DNA from: Xanthomonas sp. Leaf131
GTDB lineage: Bacteria; Pseudomonadota; Gammaproteobacteria; Xanthomonadales; Xanthomonadaceae
Direction of reading: 5' to 3'
Assembly (NCBI RefSeq): GCF_001423495.1
Contig: NZ_LMOG01000018.1
Location: 564,125 to 628,124 of the forward strand
DNA: 64,000 nucleotides
Shown here in pieces: positions 29,738-39,090 of the stretch. Both the position numbers and the translations under genes were made by a program. How positions within the stretch are numbered: position 1 is the first letter of the stretch; each line of letters opens with the position of its first letter. The notes under the pieces are model-generated. The model saw only the letters and a program-made list of their open reading frames with translations, made no database searches and was not told the DNA's origin.

Positions 29738-30487
29738 ATGTCGCGCCCCCTTCCCTACCTGCTTGACGCCAATCCTGCCGCGCCGTTCCCGCCCGCCGAA
29801 CATGCATTGCGCGAACCGGACGGCTTGCTCGCACTCGGCGGCGACCTCTCGCCGCAGCGGTTGCTCAACGCGTATGCGAATGGCATTTTTCCGTGGTTCT
29901 CGGACGATCAACCGATCCTGTGGTGGAGCCCGGATCCGCGCACGGTCTTCCGTACCAATGCCGTGCACCTGTCCTCACGCTTTCGGCGCGAGCTGCGCCG
30001 CAGCAACTGGACCGTGCGTGCTGACACTGCATTTGCGCAAGTGATCGACGCCTGCGCCTCGGTTCCGCGCGCAGGCCAGCACGGCACCTGGATCACAACG
30101 CCGATGCAGCAGGCCTACAGCGAGCTGCATCGCCTGGGCCATGCGCATTCGCTGGAAGTGTTCGATGACACGCGCCTGATCGGCGGCATCTACGGCGTGG
30201 CGATCGGCCAGATGTTTTTCGGCGAGAGCATGTTCAGTGCCGAAAGCGGCGGCTCCAAGGTGGCGCTGGTCGCGCTGGCTGACTACCTGCATGCCTGCGG
30301 ATGGCCGCTGATCGATGCGCAGGTGGAAAATCCGCACCTGATGCGCCTGGGCGCGAAACGCTTGCCACGCGCTGAGTTCCTGCAGCAGGTCCGGTTGCAG
30401 GTCGCCAAACTTGCGCTGCCCGGCAGTTGGTCCGAGCGCTACGGCGAGCGGCCCGCCAGCGCGCTCGCTGACGTCCGCTTAACATAA
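29738..30487 (+). CDS. aat: Leucyl/phenylalanyl-tRNA-protein transferase Aat
   Basis: Aat adds Leu or Phe to proteins with N-terminal Arg or Lys and so creates a bacterial N-degron. The 249-residue protein shows [47 protein letters not shown] and [19 protein letters not shown], all classic Aat blocks. It lies near infA, clpA and clpS, whose products complete the N-degron pathway. Confidence 0.96.
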
Positions 30488-30490
30488 AAT

Positions 30491-30519
30491 TTGCACCCCT
30501 GGGCGATGGAGCGTAAAAT
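30491..30519 (+). promoter_or_regulatory. Predicted sigma-70 promoter of infA
   Basis: TTGCAC and TAAAAT are separated by exactly 17 bases, close to the -35/-10 consensus. The -10 ends 47 bases before the infA ATG, and the element begins 3 bases after the aat stop. Confidence 0.65.
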
Positions 30520-30566
30520 GCTGTCCCTTACGGCCCTCCGGGCCAACCGTGATTGCACAGGATTAC

Positions 30567-30785
30567 ATGTCGAAAGACGACTCCATTGAATTCGAAGGCA
30601 GCGTCAGCGAGACGCTTCCCAACACCACGTTCCGGGTCAAGCTGGAAAACGGGCATGAAATCATCGCCCATATCTCCGGCCGTATGCGCAAGAACTACAT
30701 CCGCATCCTGACCGGCGACCGGGTCAAAGTTGAGATGACTCCCTACGACCTGACCAAGGGTCGTATTACCTACCGCATGAAGTAA
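30567..30785 (+). CDS. infA: Translation initiation factor IF-1
   Basis: IF-1 binds the ribosomal A site during initiation. The 72-residue S1/OB-fold protein begins [13 protein letters not shown] and contains [19 protein letters not shown] and [18 protein letters not shown], all typical. The ATG six codons downstream of an in-frame ATA-type start is used because it matches the family; AGGAT-like bases precede it. Confidence 0.98.
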
Positions 30786-30808
30786 GCGGTTCTGGTGTGA
30801 GACGCAAG

Positions 30809-30828
30809 GCGGCCATTGGCCGCTTTTT
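30809..30828 (+). terminator. Intrinsic terminator after infA
   Basis: GCGGCC-ATT-GGCCGC is followed by five T residues, 24 bases after the infA stop. Confidence 0.85.
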
Positions 30829-31001
30829 GTCGTGCCTGCGACTCGTGTGGCGGATGTAGGCTTGTGGGGGTGACATCGGGCACCTGCGTGGATGCGGTCA
30901 AAAATACACAGCAGAAACCGCACCAATCCTGTGGTTCGCTGCGACGTCCGATCGCGTGATCGCGCACAACGAGGCCCTGCATCGCCACTGCCTCACGCAT
31001 C

Positions 31002-31032
31002 AAAAAGCCGCTCTTTCGAGCGGCTTTTTTTT
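31002..31032. terminator. Bidirectional intrinsic terminator between infA and clpA
   Basis: AAAAAGCCGCTC-TTTC-GAGCGGCTTTTTTTT forms an 8-bp or longer GC stem with A/T tracts on both sides, so it can stop transcripts in either direction. It lies 21 bases beyond the clpA stop codon. The 170 bases between this and the infA terminator hold no tRNA or other RNA gene that I can recognise. Confidence 0.9.
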
Positions 31033-31053
31033 GCTTCAGGATCGCAAAACAGA

Positions 31054-33336
31054 TCAGTCGACAGTGGCCGGCAGCAAGCGCTCGGGTTCCGGATGTGCTT
31101 CCACCACCAGCTCGCCATCCTTGACGTCGATATTGACCCGGCCACCGGCGATCAGCTTGCCGAACAACAGCTCGTCGGCCAGCGGACGCTTGATCTTCTC
31201 CTGGATCACGCGCGACATCGGGCGCGCACCCATCAGTGGATCGAAGCCATGCTGGGCCAGCCAGTCGCGCGCAGTCGGGGTTGCCGACAGCGAGACGTGC
31301 TTTTCCTGCAACAGCATTTCCAGCTCGATGATGAACTTGTCCACCACCCGCAGGATGTGATCGAAGCCCAGCGGCTGGAACTGCACGATCGCATCCAGGC
31401 GGTTGCGGAACTCCGGCGTGAACCCGCGACGGATCGACTCCATCGCATCGGTGGAATGATCCTGCTTGGTAAAACCGATCGAACGACGCGAGGCCTGGGT
31501 GGCGCCGGCATTTGTCGTCATCACCAGAATCACGTTCTTGAAATTCGCCTCGCGCCCGTTGGTGTCGGTGAGGATGCCGCGGTCCATGACCTGCAACAGG
31601 ATGTTGAAGATGTCCGGATGCGCCTTCTCCACCTCGTCCAGCAGCAGCACGCAGTGCGGCGTCTTGACGACTTTCTCGGTCAGCAAGCCACCCTGATCGA
31701 AACCGACATAGCCCGGAGGCGCGCCGATCAGGCGGCTGATCGAATGCGCTTCCATGTACTCGGACATGTCGAAGCGCACCAGCTCGATACCCAGCTGCAG
31801 CGCGAGCTGCTTGGTGACCTCGGTCTTGCCGACACCGGTGGGGCCGGCAAACAGGAAGTTGCCGATCGGCTTTTCAGGATTGGCCAGGCCCGAGCGTGCG
31901 AGCTTGATCGACCCGGCCAGCGTCTCGATCGCCGGGTTCTGGCCGAAGATCACCATCTTCAGATTGCGCTCCAGATGCTGCAGCACGTCCTTGTCGGTCG
32001 CGCTGACCTGCTTGGCCGGAATCCGCGCCATCTTGGCGACGATGGTCTCGATCTCTTCGATATCGATCAGCTCCTTGCGCTTGCCCTCCGGCAGCAGGCG
32101 CTGACGCGCGCCGGCTTCGTCGATCACATCGATCGCCTTGTCCGGCAACAAACGGTCGCCGATGTGCTTGACCGACAGATCCACGGCTGCCTGAAGCGCG
32201 TCGTCGGCATAGGTCACGCCGTGGTGCGCTTCATACTTGGGCTTGAGGCCCTGCAGGATTTCGAAGGTCTCGCCCACGGTCGGCTCGACGATGTCGATCT
32301 TCTGGAAGCGACGTGCCAGTGCACGATCCTTTTCGAAGATGCCGCGGTATTCCTGGAACGTGGTCGAACCGATGCAGCGCAACTCGCCCGACGACAGCGC
32401 CGGCTTGATCAGATTGGACGCATCCATGGTGCCGCCCGATGCCGAGCCGGCGCCGATGATGGTGTGGATCTCGTCGATGAACAGCACCGCATTGGGCACT
32501 TTCTTCAGCGCCGCCAGCACGCCCTTGAGGCGCTTTTCGAAGTCGCCGCGGTACTTGGTGCCGGCCACCAGCGCGCCTAGGTCGAGCGAGAAGATGACCG
32601 CCTCGGCAAGCACTTCGGGCACGTCGTTGTCGACGATGCGCTTGGCCAGGCCCTCGGCGATCGCCGTCTTGCCCACGCCGGCCTCGCCCACGTACAGCGG
32701 GTTGTTCTTGCGACGACGGCACAGCACCTGGATGGTGCGCTCGATCTCGTCGGCGCGCCCGACCAGCGGGTCGATCTTGCCGTTGCGGGCCTGCTCGTTG
32801 AGGTTGGTGGCGAACTCGGCCAGCGCATCGCCCTTGGCCTCGCCCTCCGCACCTTCGGCCTTGGGCTCGCCATCGGACGCGGACGGTTGCTCGCCGTCTT
32901 CGCCCAGTTTGGCGATGCCGTGCGAGAGGTAATTCACGATATCCAGGCGGGTGATGTCCTGCTGATTCAGGAAATACACCGCATGCGAGTCCTTCTCACC
33001 GAAGATCGCGACCAGCACGTTGGCGCCGGTGACCTCCTTTTTGCCCGAGGACTGCACGTGATAGACCGCGCGCTGCAGCACCCGCTGGAAGCCCAGGGTG
33101 GGTTGCGTGTCGCGGCCATCGTCTTCTGCCAGACGCGAGACCGAGGCCTCGATCGCCTGCTCCAGGTCGTTATGCAAGCGCACCTGGTCCGCACCGCAGG
33201 CCTTGAGCACGGCCTGGGCGGAAGGATTGTCCAGCAGCGAGAGCAGCAGGTGCTCGACGGTCATGAACTCATGACGCGCCTCGCGTGCTCGCTTGTAGCA
33301 CTGGCCGATGGTTTGCTCTAGGTCTTTGCTGAACAT
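31054..33336 (-). CDS. clpA: ATP-dependent Clp protease ATP-binding subunit ClpA
   Basis: ClpA unfolds substrates and feeds them to ClpP. The 760-residue protein has an N domain (residues 1-150), AAA+ module 1 with GEAGVGKTAIAEGLA near 222, and module 2 with GPTGVGKTEVTKQLA near 505. A ClpP-binding loop of IGF type (SRRSIGFTKQ) is near 615. An acidic and Ala-rich segment (about residues 145-175) lies between the N domain and module 1. It is downstream of clpS on the same strand, so both are likely co-expressed. Confidence 0.97.
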   Translation of the reverse strand: MFSKDLEQTIGQCYKRAREARHEFMTVEHLLLSLLDNPSAQAVLKACGADQVRLHNDLEQAIEASVSRLAEDDGRDTQPTLGFQRVLQRAVYHVQSSGKKEVTGANVLVAIFGEKDSHAVYFLNQQDITRLDIVNYLSHGIAKLGEDGEQPSASDGEPKAEGAEGEAKGDALAEFATNLNEQARNGKIDPLVGRADEIERTIQVLCRRRKNNPLYVGEAGVGKTAIAEGLAKRIVDNDVPEVLAEAVIFSLDLGALVAGTKYRGDFEKRLKGVLAALKKVPNAVLFIDEIHTIIGAGSASGGTMDASNLIKPALSSGELRCIGSTTFQEYRGIFEKDRALARRFQKIDIVEPTVGETFEILQGLKPKYEAHHGVTYADDALQAAVDLSVKHIGDRLLPDKAIDVIDEAGARQRLLPEGKRKELIDIEEIETIVAKMARIPAKQVSATDKDVLQHLERNLKMVIFGQNPAIETLAGSIKLARSGLANPEKPIGNFLFAGPTGVGKTEVTKQLALQLGIELVRFDMSEYMEAHSISRLIGAPPGYVGFDQGGLLTEKVVKTPHCVLLLDEVEKAHPDIFNILLQVMDRGILTDTNGREANFKNVILVMTTNAGATQASRRSIGFTKQDHSTDAMESIRRGFTPEFRNRLDAIVQFQPLGFDHILRVVDKFIIELEMLLQEKHVSLSATPTARDWLAQHGFDPLMGARPMSRVIQEKIKRPLADELLFGKLIAGGRVNIDVKDGELVVEAHPEPERLLPATVD

Positions 33337-33477
33337 TGGTAACTCCGAACGGCTGTTGCCAACAATATGCGGCTTTTGTTGGGATTTACCACAACCCTAT
33401 CGGATAGGTATGTTCAGACGGCGTTAGCATGTGATTGCAGCCACAGTGTTGCGCTGCTGGGATGATCCTGACTGCGG

Positions 33478-33798
33478 TCAGGTCTGCTCCATCGTGCACA
33501 GCAGCGGGTGCTGGTTCATACGCGAGAACTCGTTGACCTGAGCCACCTTGGACTCGGCGACCTCGCGGCTGTATACCCCGCAAACGCCGCGCCCACGGGT
33601 ATGGACATGCAGCATGACCTGGGTCGCCTGCTCCAGGCTCAGGTTGAAAAACTGCTCCAGAACGGTCACCACGAAGTCCATCGGGGTGTAGTCATCGTTC
33701 AGCAGAAGCACCTGATAGCGTGGCGGTGGCGCCACTTCAGGCTTGCTGGCTTCGACCATCAGGCCGTGATCGTGTTCGTGCGTAGTATTACGAGGCAT
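33478..33798 (-). CDS. clpS: ATP-dependent Clp protease adaptor ClpS
   Basis: ClpS recognises Leu, Phe, Trp or Tyr N-degrons and delivers them to ClpAP. The 106-residue protein has a flexible N-terminal extension, the [20 protein letters not shown] core with the substrate-gate residues, and [20 protein letters not shown]. Starts further upstream would extend into an unconserved region. It lies 141 bases before clpA. Confidence 0.96.
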   Translation of the reverse strand: MPRNTTHEHDHGLMVEASKPEVAPPPRYQVLLLNDDYTPMDFVVTVLEQFFNLSLEQATQVMLHVHTRGRGVCGVYSREVAESKVAQVNEFSRMNQHPLLCTMEQT

Positions 33799-33887
33799 CC
33801 GCCCATTATACGGTTCATCGTTGCGCGCATTGGACGATTTGCGCTGCGGCCCGCACAATTTGTCACCGATTCCCTGGCTGGCCCTTG

Positions 33888-34064
33888 ATGACCGATTCCC
33901 TGACCGCGCTGCTGCTGGCGCCGTCGCGCACCACCGATACGCTGCAATCCGTGCCGACCCTTGGCACACAGGGTCGCGTGCGCCGGACTTGCACCCGGAG
34001 CGAGGTCGTGGCGGTCGCGTACGCGGCGGCCGGGTGTTGTGCTGGCCAGGTCCGACGCCGATGA
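33888..34064 (+). CDS. Possible 58-residue open frame upstream of nudJ
   Basis: The frame starts [20 protein letters not shown] and ends RQVRRR-like, with its TGA overlapping the nudJ ATG by four bases (ATGA). The downstream genes nudJ, mnmA and hflD overlap in the same way, so this could be a translated leader. It has no strong ribosome binding site and no recognisable family, so it may be chance. Confidence 0.25.
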   Translation: MTDSLTALLLAPSRTTDTLQSVPTLGTQGRVRRTCTRSEVVAVAYAAAGCCAGQVRRR

Positions 34065-34519
34065 ACATGCCCGAACAGCGCTGGCACCCGGATGTCACCG
34101 TCGCCACCGTAGTAGTGCGCGACGGGCGCTTGCTGCAGGTGGAAGAATCGATTGGCGGCCGGCTGCTGCTGAACCAGCCGGCCGGGCATCTGGAGCCGGA
34201 CGAAAGCCTGCTGGATGCGGCAGTGCGCGAGACCCTTGAAGAGACTGGCTGGGATGTGCGCCTGACCCAGTTCATCGGCACCTACCAGTGGGTGGCGCCG
34301 AGTGGCCAGTGTTTCCTGCGCTTTGCCTTCGTCGCCGATGCGCTGACCCATCACCCCGAGCGCAGCCTGGATACCGGCGTGGTGCGCGCACTGTGGATGA
34401 CCCCGGAAGAACTGCGCAGCGCGGCCGATCGGCTGCGCAGTCCGCTGGTGTGGGAGGTGGTGAAAGATTATCTGGCCGGTCAGCGTTATCCGCTGTCGCT
34501 GGTGCGGCACGTCGCATGA
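34061..34519 (+). CDS. nudJ: NUDIX hydrolase, NudJ-like
   Basis: The 152-residue protein contains a Nudix box of the form [20 protein letters not shown] followed by TGW, including the catalytic REXXEE-type core. NudJ-like enzymes hydrolyse nucleoside and thiamine pyrophosphates; the substrate here cannot be read from sequence. The stop overlaps mnmA by four bases, as in the E. coli nudJ-mnmA pair. The ATG at 34061 is chosen; a longer frame from 33821 gives an unconserved basic stretch. Confidence 0.88.
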   Translation: MNMPEQRWHPDVTVATVVVRDGRLLQVEESIGGRLLLNQPAGHLEPDESLLDAAVRETLEETGWDVRLTQFIGTYQWVAPSGQCFLRFAFVADALTHHPERSLDTGVVRALWMTPEELRSAADRLRSPLVWEVVKDYLAGQRYPLSLVRHVA

Positions 34520-35652
34520 GTACGCCGCGCATCATCGTTGGCGTGTCGGGGGGCGTGGATTCGTCGGTGGCGGCCTGGCGGCTTGCCCAGCAAGGCGAGT
34601 CGATCGCCGGGCTGTTCATGCAGAACTGGGCCGACGACGGCAGCGGCGATTGCCGCGCCGAGGACGACCGGCGCGATGCGGTGGCGGTCTGCGGTTTGCT
34701 GGGGATCCCATTTCACTTCCGCGATTTTTCCGGCGAATACTGGGGCGGCGTGTTCGAGCATTTTCTGGCCGAATACGCGGCCGGCCGCACGCCCAACCCG
34801 GACGTGCTGTGCAACCGCGAGGTGAAGTTCAAGCATTTCCTGGACGCGGCTCAGGCACTGGGCGCCGAACGCATCGCCACCGGTCACTACGCGCGGGTGG
34901 CGCACAGCGGCGGGCGTTGGCGATTGTTGCGCGGCGCCGACCGCGGCAAGGATCAAAGTTATTTCCTGCATCAGCTGGGGCAAACCCAGCTGGCCGCAAC
35001 GCTGTTTCCGATCGGCGATCTGGAAAAAAGTACGCTGCGCCGGATCGCCCAGGACGCCAGCTTGCCGACGCATGCCAAGAAGGATTCCACCGGCATCTGC
35101 TTCATCGGCGAGCGCGATTTTCGCGAGTTTCTGGGCCGTTATCTGCCTGCGCGCACCGGCGAAATCCGCGACCCGCAGGGGCAGCGCATCGCCGAACATC
35201 CTGGGGTGTTCTATTTCACCTTGGGTCAGCGCGAAGGCCTGAACATCGGCGGCGTGCGTGGGCGTGCTGCCGCGCCGTGGTATGTGGTTGGCAAGGATGT
35301 GGCGAGCAACGTGTTGTATGTCGACCAGGACCGCGACAGCCCGCTGCTGCAATCGCACTGGTTGCAGTCCGAGCAGGCCCACTGGGTCACCGGAGCGCCA
35401 CCGGCGCGCAGTTTCAGCTGCACCGCGCAGACGCGCTACAGGCAGCCGGACGAGCCGTGCACGGTGGAGGTGCAGGACGATGGCAGCGTGCAGGTGCGTT
35501 TCGAGCGGCCGCAGCGTGCGGTGACCCCGGGGCAGTCGCTGGTGTTGTACGACGGCGAAGAATGCCTGGGGGGCGCAGTGATTGCGACCACCGATGCACC
35601 GATGGAACGCCAATTGGCGGGATCTTCTTTTTTACCTGAGGTAGTGGCTTGA
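34516..35652 (+). CDS. mnmA: tRNA-specific 2-thiouridylase MnmA
   Basis: MnmA adenylates U34 of Lys, Glu and Gln tRNAs and replaces O2 with sulfur relayed by the Tus system. The 378-residue protein has [13 protein letters not shown] for ATP, the catalytic Cys in [13 protein letters not shown], the second Cys in [16 protein letters not shown], and the C-terminal beta domain. It overlaps nudJ by 4 bases and hflD by 1 base. Confidence 0.97.
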   Translation: MSTPRIIVGVSGGVDSSVAAWRLAQQGESIAGLFMQNWADDGSGDCRAEDDRRDAVAVCGLLGIPFHFRDFSGEYWGGVFEHFLAEYAAGRTPNPDVLCNREVKFKHFLDAAQALGAERIATGHYARVAHSGGRWRLLRGADRGKDQSYFLHQLGQTQLAATLFPIGDLEKSTLRRIAQDASLPTHAKKDSTGICFIGERDFREFLGRYLPARTGEIRDPQGQRIAEHPGVFYFTLGQREGLNIGGVRGRAAAPWYVVGKDVASNVLYVDQDRDSPLLQSHWLQSEQAHWVTGAPPARSFSCTAQTRYRQPDEPCTVEVQDDGSVQVRFERPQRAVTPGQSLVLYDGEECLGGAVIATTDAPMERQLAGSSFLPEVVA

Positions 35653-36266
35653 TGAGTTCTTCCATGGATCACCGTGTGCTGGCGCTGGCCGGCGTCGCCC
35701 AGGCCTTGCAGCAGGTGCGGCGGATCGCCGAAACCGGGCATTCGGAAGCGGCAACGGTGCGCACCGCCATGGACAGCGTGTTCCGGGTGGATGCGTCGTC
35801 GCCGGAGGCCGTGTACGGCTCGCCAACCGATCTGGCGCCCGGTCTGCGGCTGCTGCACAACTACTTCCGTAATCAGGGCCAGGACGAGGTGTTGCCGCGC
35901 CTGGCGTTGGCGGTGCTGCAGCTGGAGCGCCGCTTCGTGCGCGACACCGCCACCGTCACCACCGTGTCCAACGGCATCGAGGTGGCCGCACGTCAGGCGC
36001 AGACGCTGGGCGACAGCGGCCATCCCGACGTGCTGAGCGCGCTGGGCGCACTGTATGCGCAGACCATCAGCCATTTGCGCCCCAAGGTGATGGTGCAAGG
36101 CAACCCGCATTACCTGGGCCAGGCGGGTGTGGTCGCAGAAATCCGGGCCTTGTTGCTTGCTGCAGTACGCTCGGCCGTGTTGTGGCGGCAGATGGGCGGC
36201 AGCCTGTGGGATTTCTTGTTTGCCAAGCGCGCCATGCTCGAAGCGGTGGACCGCGCGCTGCGCTGA
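35652..36266 (+). CDS. hflD: High-frequency lysogenisation protein HflD homologue
   Basis: The 204-residue helical protein shows HflD features: [60 protein letters not shown] and a C-terminal helix [18 protein letters not shown]. HflD is a peripheral membrane protein best known for binding phage lambda CII; its cellular role is unclear. It directly follows mnmA with a TGATG overlap, as in E. coli and Pseudomonas. Confidence 0.93.
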   Translation: MSSSMDHRVLALAGVAQALQQVRRIAETGHSEAATVRTAMDSVFRVDASSPEAVYGSPTDLAPGLRLLHNYFRNQGQDEVLPRLALAVLQLERRFVRDTATVTTVSNGIEVAARQAQTLGDSGHPDVLSALGALYAQTISHLRPKVMVQGNPHYLGQAGVVAEIRALLLAAVRSAVLWRQMGGSLWDFLFAKRAMLEAVDRALR

Positions 36267-36358
36267 CACCGCGACACACCCGGTCTGCAACACGCGCTAG
36301 CGGCCGCTGGCGCGCGTCAACAGCGGTTGAATGGGCGAGACGATGTGGCGATCGTCGC

Positions 36359-36385
36359 TAAAGACAAAGGGGGTACGGCCGATAC
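36359..36385 (+). promoter_or_regulatory. Predicted sigma-28 (FliA) promoter of the chemoreceptor-like gene
   Basis: TAAAGACA and GCCGATAC are separated by 11 bases, matching the TAAAGTTT-N11-GCCGATAA consensus at 12 of 16 positions, with the key TAAA and CGATA intact. The -10 ends 28 bases before the ATG. Confidence 0.85.
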
Positions 36386-36413
36386 AGCAACCGTGACTCT
36401 GCCGAGAACGCCC

Positions 36414-37604
36414 ATGTATTCACGTCCACTGATCCGTCTAGCCGCCCCTTTGGCTCTGACCTTGCTGTTTCCCTTCGCTGTCGGATTCGACTGGCCCGCT
36501 TCGGTGCGCTGGGCGATCCTGGCGACCATGACCCTTAGTTGGTTGGTTTTCGCTGCCTGGGTGACGTATTCCCAGTTCCGGCGCAATCCGGACCAGACCC
36601 GCATCCTGCGCGAGCAGGATCAACTGCTCAACGAACTGCGTACGTTCGTCAGCAACGAAGTCGACGGTTCGCGCTCGGAAGTCGAGCGTGCCCGCGAACT
36701 GATCCGCCAGGCCGTGTCCGGTCTGGGTGGCAGCTTCGAAGCGATGAACCGCAAGTCGCGCCAGCAAAGCCAGGCACTGGCCCGCATCGTCGACCGTGCC
36801 GGTGACGACGGCAGCGCCGGCGTCGACGTCGCCCGCTTCGCCCAGCACGCCAGCTCCCGCATGGAGCAGTTGGTGGAAGCGCTCGAACAGGTGAGCGGCC
36901 AAAGTACCAACACGGTGCACCACATCGATGAGATGGCGCAGCACCTGGATGGCATCTTCGCGCTGCTGGAAGACGTCAAGTCGATCGCCGACCAGACCAA
37001 CCTGCTGGCCTTGAACGCCGCCATCGAAGCAGCACGTGCCGGTGAAGCCGGTCGCGGCTTCGCGGTGGTCGCCGACGAGGTGCGCAATCTGTCCGAGCGT
37101 TCCACCACTTTCAACGAACAGATCCGCAAGCTGGCGCACAGCTCCAAGGAATCGATCGCCAAGGTGCGTGAGACGGTCTCGCAGCTGGCCTCGCGTCACA
37201 TGGATCGCTCCCGCGAAGCCCGCCATGAATCGGCGGCGATGCTGGAGAATGTGGCTCAGATCAACGCCTCGTTGGGCGATGGCATGCGCGAAATCTCCGA
37301 GTGCGCGCGCTCCATCGACGGTAGCGTGGCCGAAGCGGTGCGTGCCCTGCAGTTCGAGGACATCGCCACGCAGACGCTGAGCGGCATCCACACGCACCTC
37401 GATCGCCTCACCGCGATCAACCGTGAAGCGGTGGCGCTACAGGAGCTGCTGCATCGCAATGGTGGCGTGTACGACAGCGATCTGGTCGCCGCACTGCAGA
37501 AGGTGTCCACCCGCCTGCGCGACATGCGTGTGGAATGGGAACGTCCGCCGCACAAGCCGGTGGCACAGCAAGGCATGGGTGCCGGCACGGTCGAGTTGTT
37601 CTAA
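36414..37604 (+). CDS. Methyl-accepting chemotaxis-type signalling protein without a periplasmic sensor domain
   Basis: The 396-residue protein has two closely spaced membrane helices at about residues 5-24 and 31-51, leaving only a short external loop. A coiled coil follows, and the MCP signalling hairpin ([20 protein letters not shown] and [20 protein letters not shown]) is around residues 195-250. There is no HAMP or ligand domain, so it may respond to internal or membrane-state cues, or act as a signalling scaffold. A sigma-28 promoter upstream places it in the late flagellar regulon. Confidence 0.88.
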   Translation: MYSRPLIRLAAPLALTLLFPFAVGFDWPASVRWAILATMTLSWLVFAAWVTYSQFRRNPDQTRILREQDQLLNELRTFVSNEVDGSRSEVERARELIRQAVSGLGGSFEAMNRKSRQQSQALARIVDRAGDDGSAGVDVARFAQHASSRMEQLVEALEQVSGQSTNTVHHIDEMAQHLDGIFALLEDVKSIADQTNLLALNAAIEAARAGEAGRGFAVVADEVRNLSERSTTFNEQIRKLAHSSKESIAKVRETVSQLASRHMDRSREARHESAAMLENVAQINASLGDGMREISECARSIDGSVAEAVRALQFEDIATQTLSGIHTHLDRLTAINREAVALQELLHRNGGVYDSDLVAALQKVSTRLRDMRVEWERPPHKPVAQQGMGAGTVELF

Positions 37605-37639
37605 GACCGATGCCTGCCCGCAGCTTCTGATCCCGACAT

Positions 37640-37660
37640 TCCCCGGCCATCCGGGGATTT
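37640..37660 (+). terminator. Possible terminator after the chemoreceptor-like gene
   Basis: A 7-bp stem TCCCCGG/CCGGGGA encloses CCAT and is followed by TTTGT. It lies 36 bases after the stop; the U-tract is short, so termination may be partial. Confidence 0.55.
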
Positions 37661-37690
37661 GTCGTTCCGCAACGACCTGGTGTTCCGCTC

Positions 37691-37975
37691 ATGACGCTTC
37701 TCGCCCCGACCCTCGATGTCCCCACCGCTGTGCGGGAATCCGCAGTTGTGGCTGCCGCACAGGCCGAGCGTATCGCCCAGAGCGCCGCGGCAAAGCCCAC
37801 GCCGCGACGCGTGCGCATGCCGGCCGCGTTGGAACGGCTGGAATGCGCCGCACGTGCGGAAGTGCAAGCGATGCGCAACCCGCGCCGCAGCTGCAGCGAA
37901 GAAGACCTGCTGTTTGCAACCGTGGCCTGGGATCTGGGCCTGGACGGCGCTGCGGTCGGCGTTTCCGGACGCTGA
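37691..37975 (+). CDS. Small hypothetical protein, 94 aa, Ala/Arg-rich
   Basis: The predicted product starts MTLLAPTLDVPTAVRESAVV and is rich in Ala and Arg, with a cluster MRNPRRSCSEEDLLFATVAW near the C-terminus. There is no signal peptide, membrane segment or known domain, and no clear ribosome binding site. It could be transcribed with the chemoreceptor-like gene if the weak terminator between them is leaky. A GC-rich hairpin (GCGGGGCG/CGCCCCGC) follows 10 bases after the stop. Confidence 0.5.
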   Translation: MTLLAPTLDVPTAVRESAVVAAAQAERIAQSAAAKPTPRRVRMPAALERLECAARAEVQAMRNPRRSCSEEDLLFATVAWDLGLDGAAVGVSGR

Positions 37976-38430
37976 TGTGTGAAAGGCGGGGCGTGCCTCG
38001 GCAGGCGCCCCGCTGATGTGTAGTGACTGCTGATGTATCGCTGATAGCTAGACCGTGCCGACAGGCATGGCTCTAAGCACACAGCACCGGTCGATTGCAG
38101 CTCCAGGGTGACGCCTCCCCTGCCCGCCTGCTCTGCGACTTCTGCGACACAACGTGACGCTTCGATCGATGCGATGTCATGGGAATGATGTGGTGCGAGA
38201 CATCTTGCGCGAGTGCGCTTGCGAGATGGGTGCTTGCTCGCGATAAAAAGCCGTGAGATCTCGGTTTTCTTGGGGGTATTAGACGCTCGCAATGTGTTGC
38301 TGCAGAGCGGCTGATTTGCGGCTTGGCTGCAGGGCCATGGATTGACCAAGCGTTTGTTTGCGTCTAAGCGCTGCTAGGACTCGACATCTCTGTTTTCTTC
38401 AAGTCGTTGGAGACTGCGGATAGATCGGTC

Positions 38431-38549
38431 GTAGAGCGGCTGATTTGCGGTTTGGCTGCAGGGCCCTTGCCCGCCCACCATCGCAGGACACGCCGCAAGT
38501 ACGTCCTTGTAGGCTCTTACGCGGCATCCATGCCGCGTAAGGTCCCGCT
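38431..38549. repeat. Composite intergenic repeat, R1 + hairpin P module
   Basis: The unit contains GGGCCCTTGCCCGCCCACCA, GGACACGCCGCAAGTACGTC and then the hairpin CTTACGCGGCAT-CC-ATGCCGCGTAAG (12-bp stem). Nearly the same sequence occurs at 54310-54409, so this is a dispersed family. It is not coding. Confidence 0.88.
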
Positions 38550-38662
38550 GCATGGTTGCAAGCAAGGCATGGTGTGTTGTTTGGATAACACCGAGTTGGA
38601 TCAGCTTCGCAGCGCACCGCGATCGACAAGCAGGTTTCAATAAAGCAACCGGCAAACTTCCC

Positions 38663-38776
38663 GGTGCGGTGTCCTCACCGATTGCGGGACCGTGTGGCGG
38701 CATGGATGCCGCCACCGAGCCTCCACGGATGGATTTACGGCGTGTCCCGCCAGCGGTGAGGGCATCGCGCCCTCGA
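38663..38776. repeat. Composite intergenic repeat, R2 module (114 bp)
   Basis: The unit runs from GGTGCGGTGTCCTC through the hairpin GGCGGCATGGATGCCGCC to GGTGAGGGCATCGCGCCCTC. A second copy of the same length lies at 54547-54660, with scattered substitutions. In both places R2 follows R1+P at a distance. Confidence 0.88.
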
Positions 38777-39090
38777 CTGACTCAACTTTTGACCTTGGCC
38801 AAACAACGCTACGACTCGATAGCTCGCTTGTCGTGAAGAGTGGTTGGATTGCGCGGATAGATCAGTTGTAGAGCGTTGATCTGCTGCTTGGCGCTGGTGA
38901 GGGCATCACGCCCTCGATTGACTAGCGGCGGCTAACGAAATGTAGCGAGCAGTCATCAGGATGGGCGTGGAAGGCGTGGAAGGCGCGGACGAACCGGAAT
39001 GCACGAGCGGTAGATGCCGGCCGCACCCGCCCGGCGACTTCGCAGCAGTTTTGTCAGCCGCTCTGAATGCGGGCGATGCCGCACACTGCG

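Larger units (their letters stand above)
37976..39090. other. 1.1-kb region without a supported gene
   Basis: It begins with a hairpin at 37986-38013 that lacks a U-tract. From about 38300 it contains fragments and full modules of the composite repeats listed separately, with a further fragment (GGTGAGGGCATCACGCCCTC) near 38895-38920. Frames in this region are short and derive from repeats. I see no RNA gene. Part of the right end (38930-39090) is unmatched spacer preceding the minus-strand c-di-GMP gene terminus. Confidence 0.7.

Noticed and set aside
30830-31000. A tRNA (Ser) gene, as found near infA-clpA in E. coli
   Set aside because: No acceptor stem, anticodon arm or GGTTCGA-type T-arm could be assembled on either strand.
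30892-32580. 562-codon plus-strand frame over clpA
   Set aside because: It is the complement of ClpA codons and crosses the bidirectional terminator.
38407-38836. Short plus-strand frames in the 38-kb repeat region
   Set aside because: They follow the repeat modules and stop at module edges, with no codon bias of a real gene.
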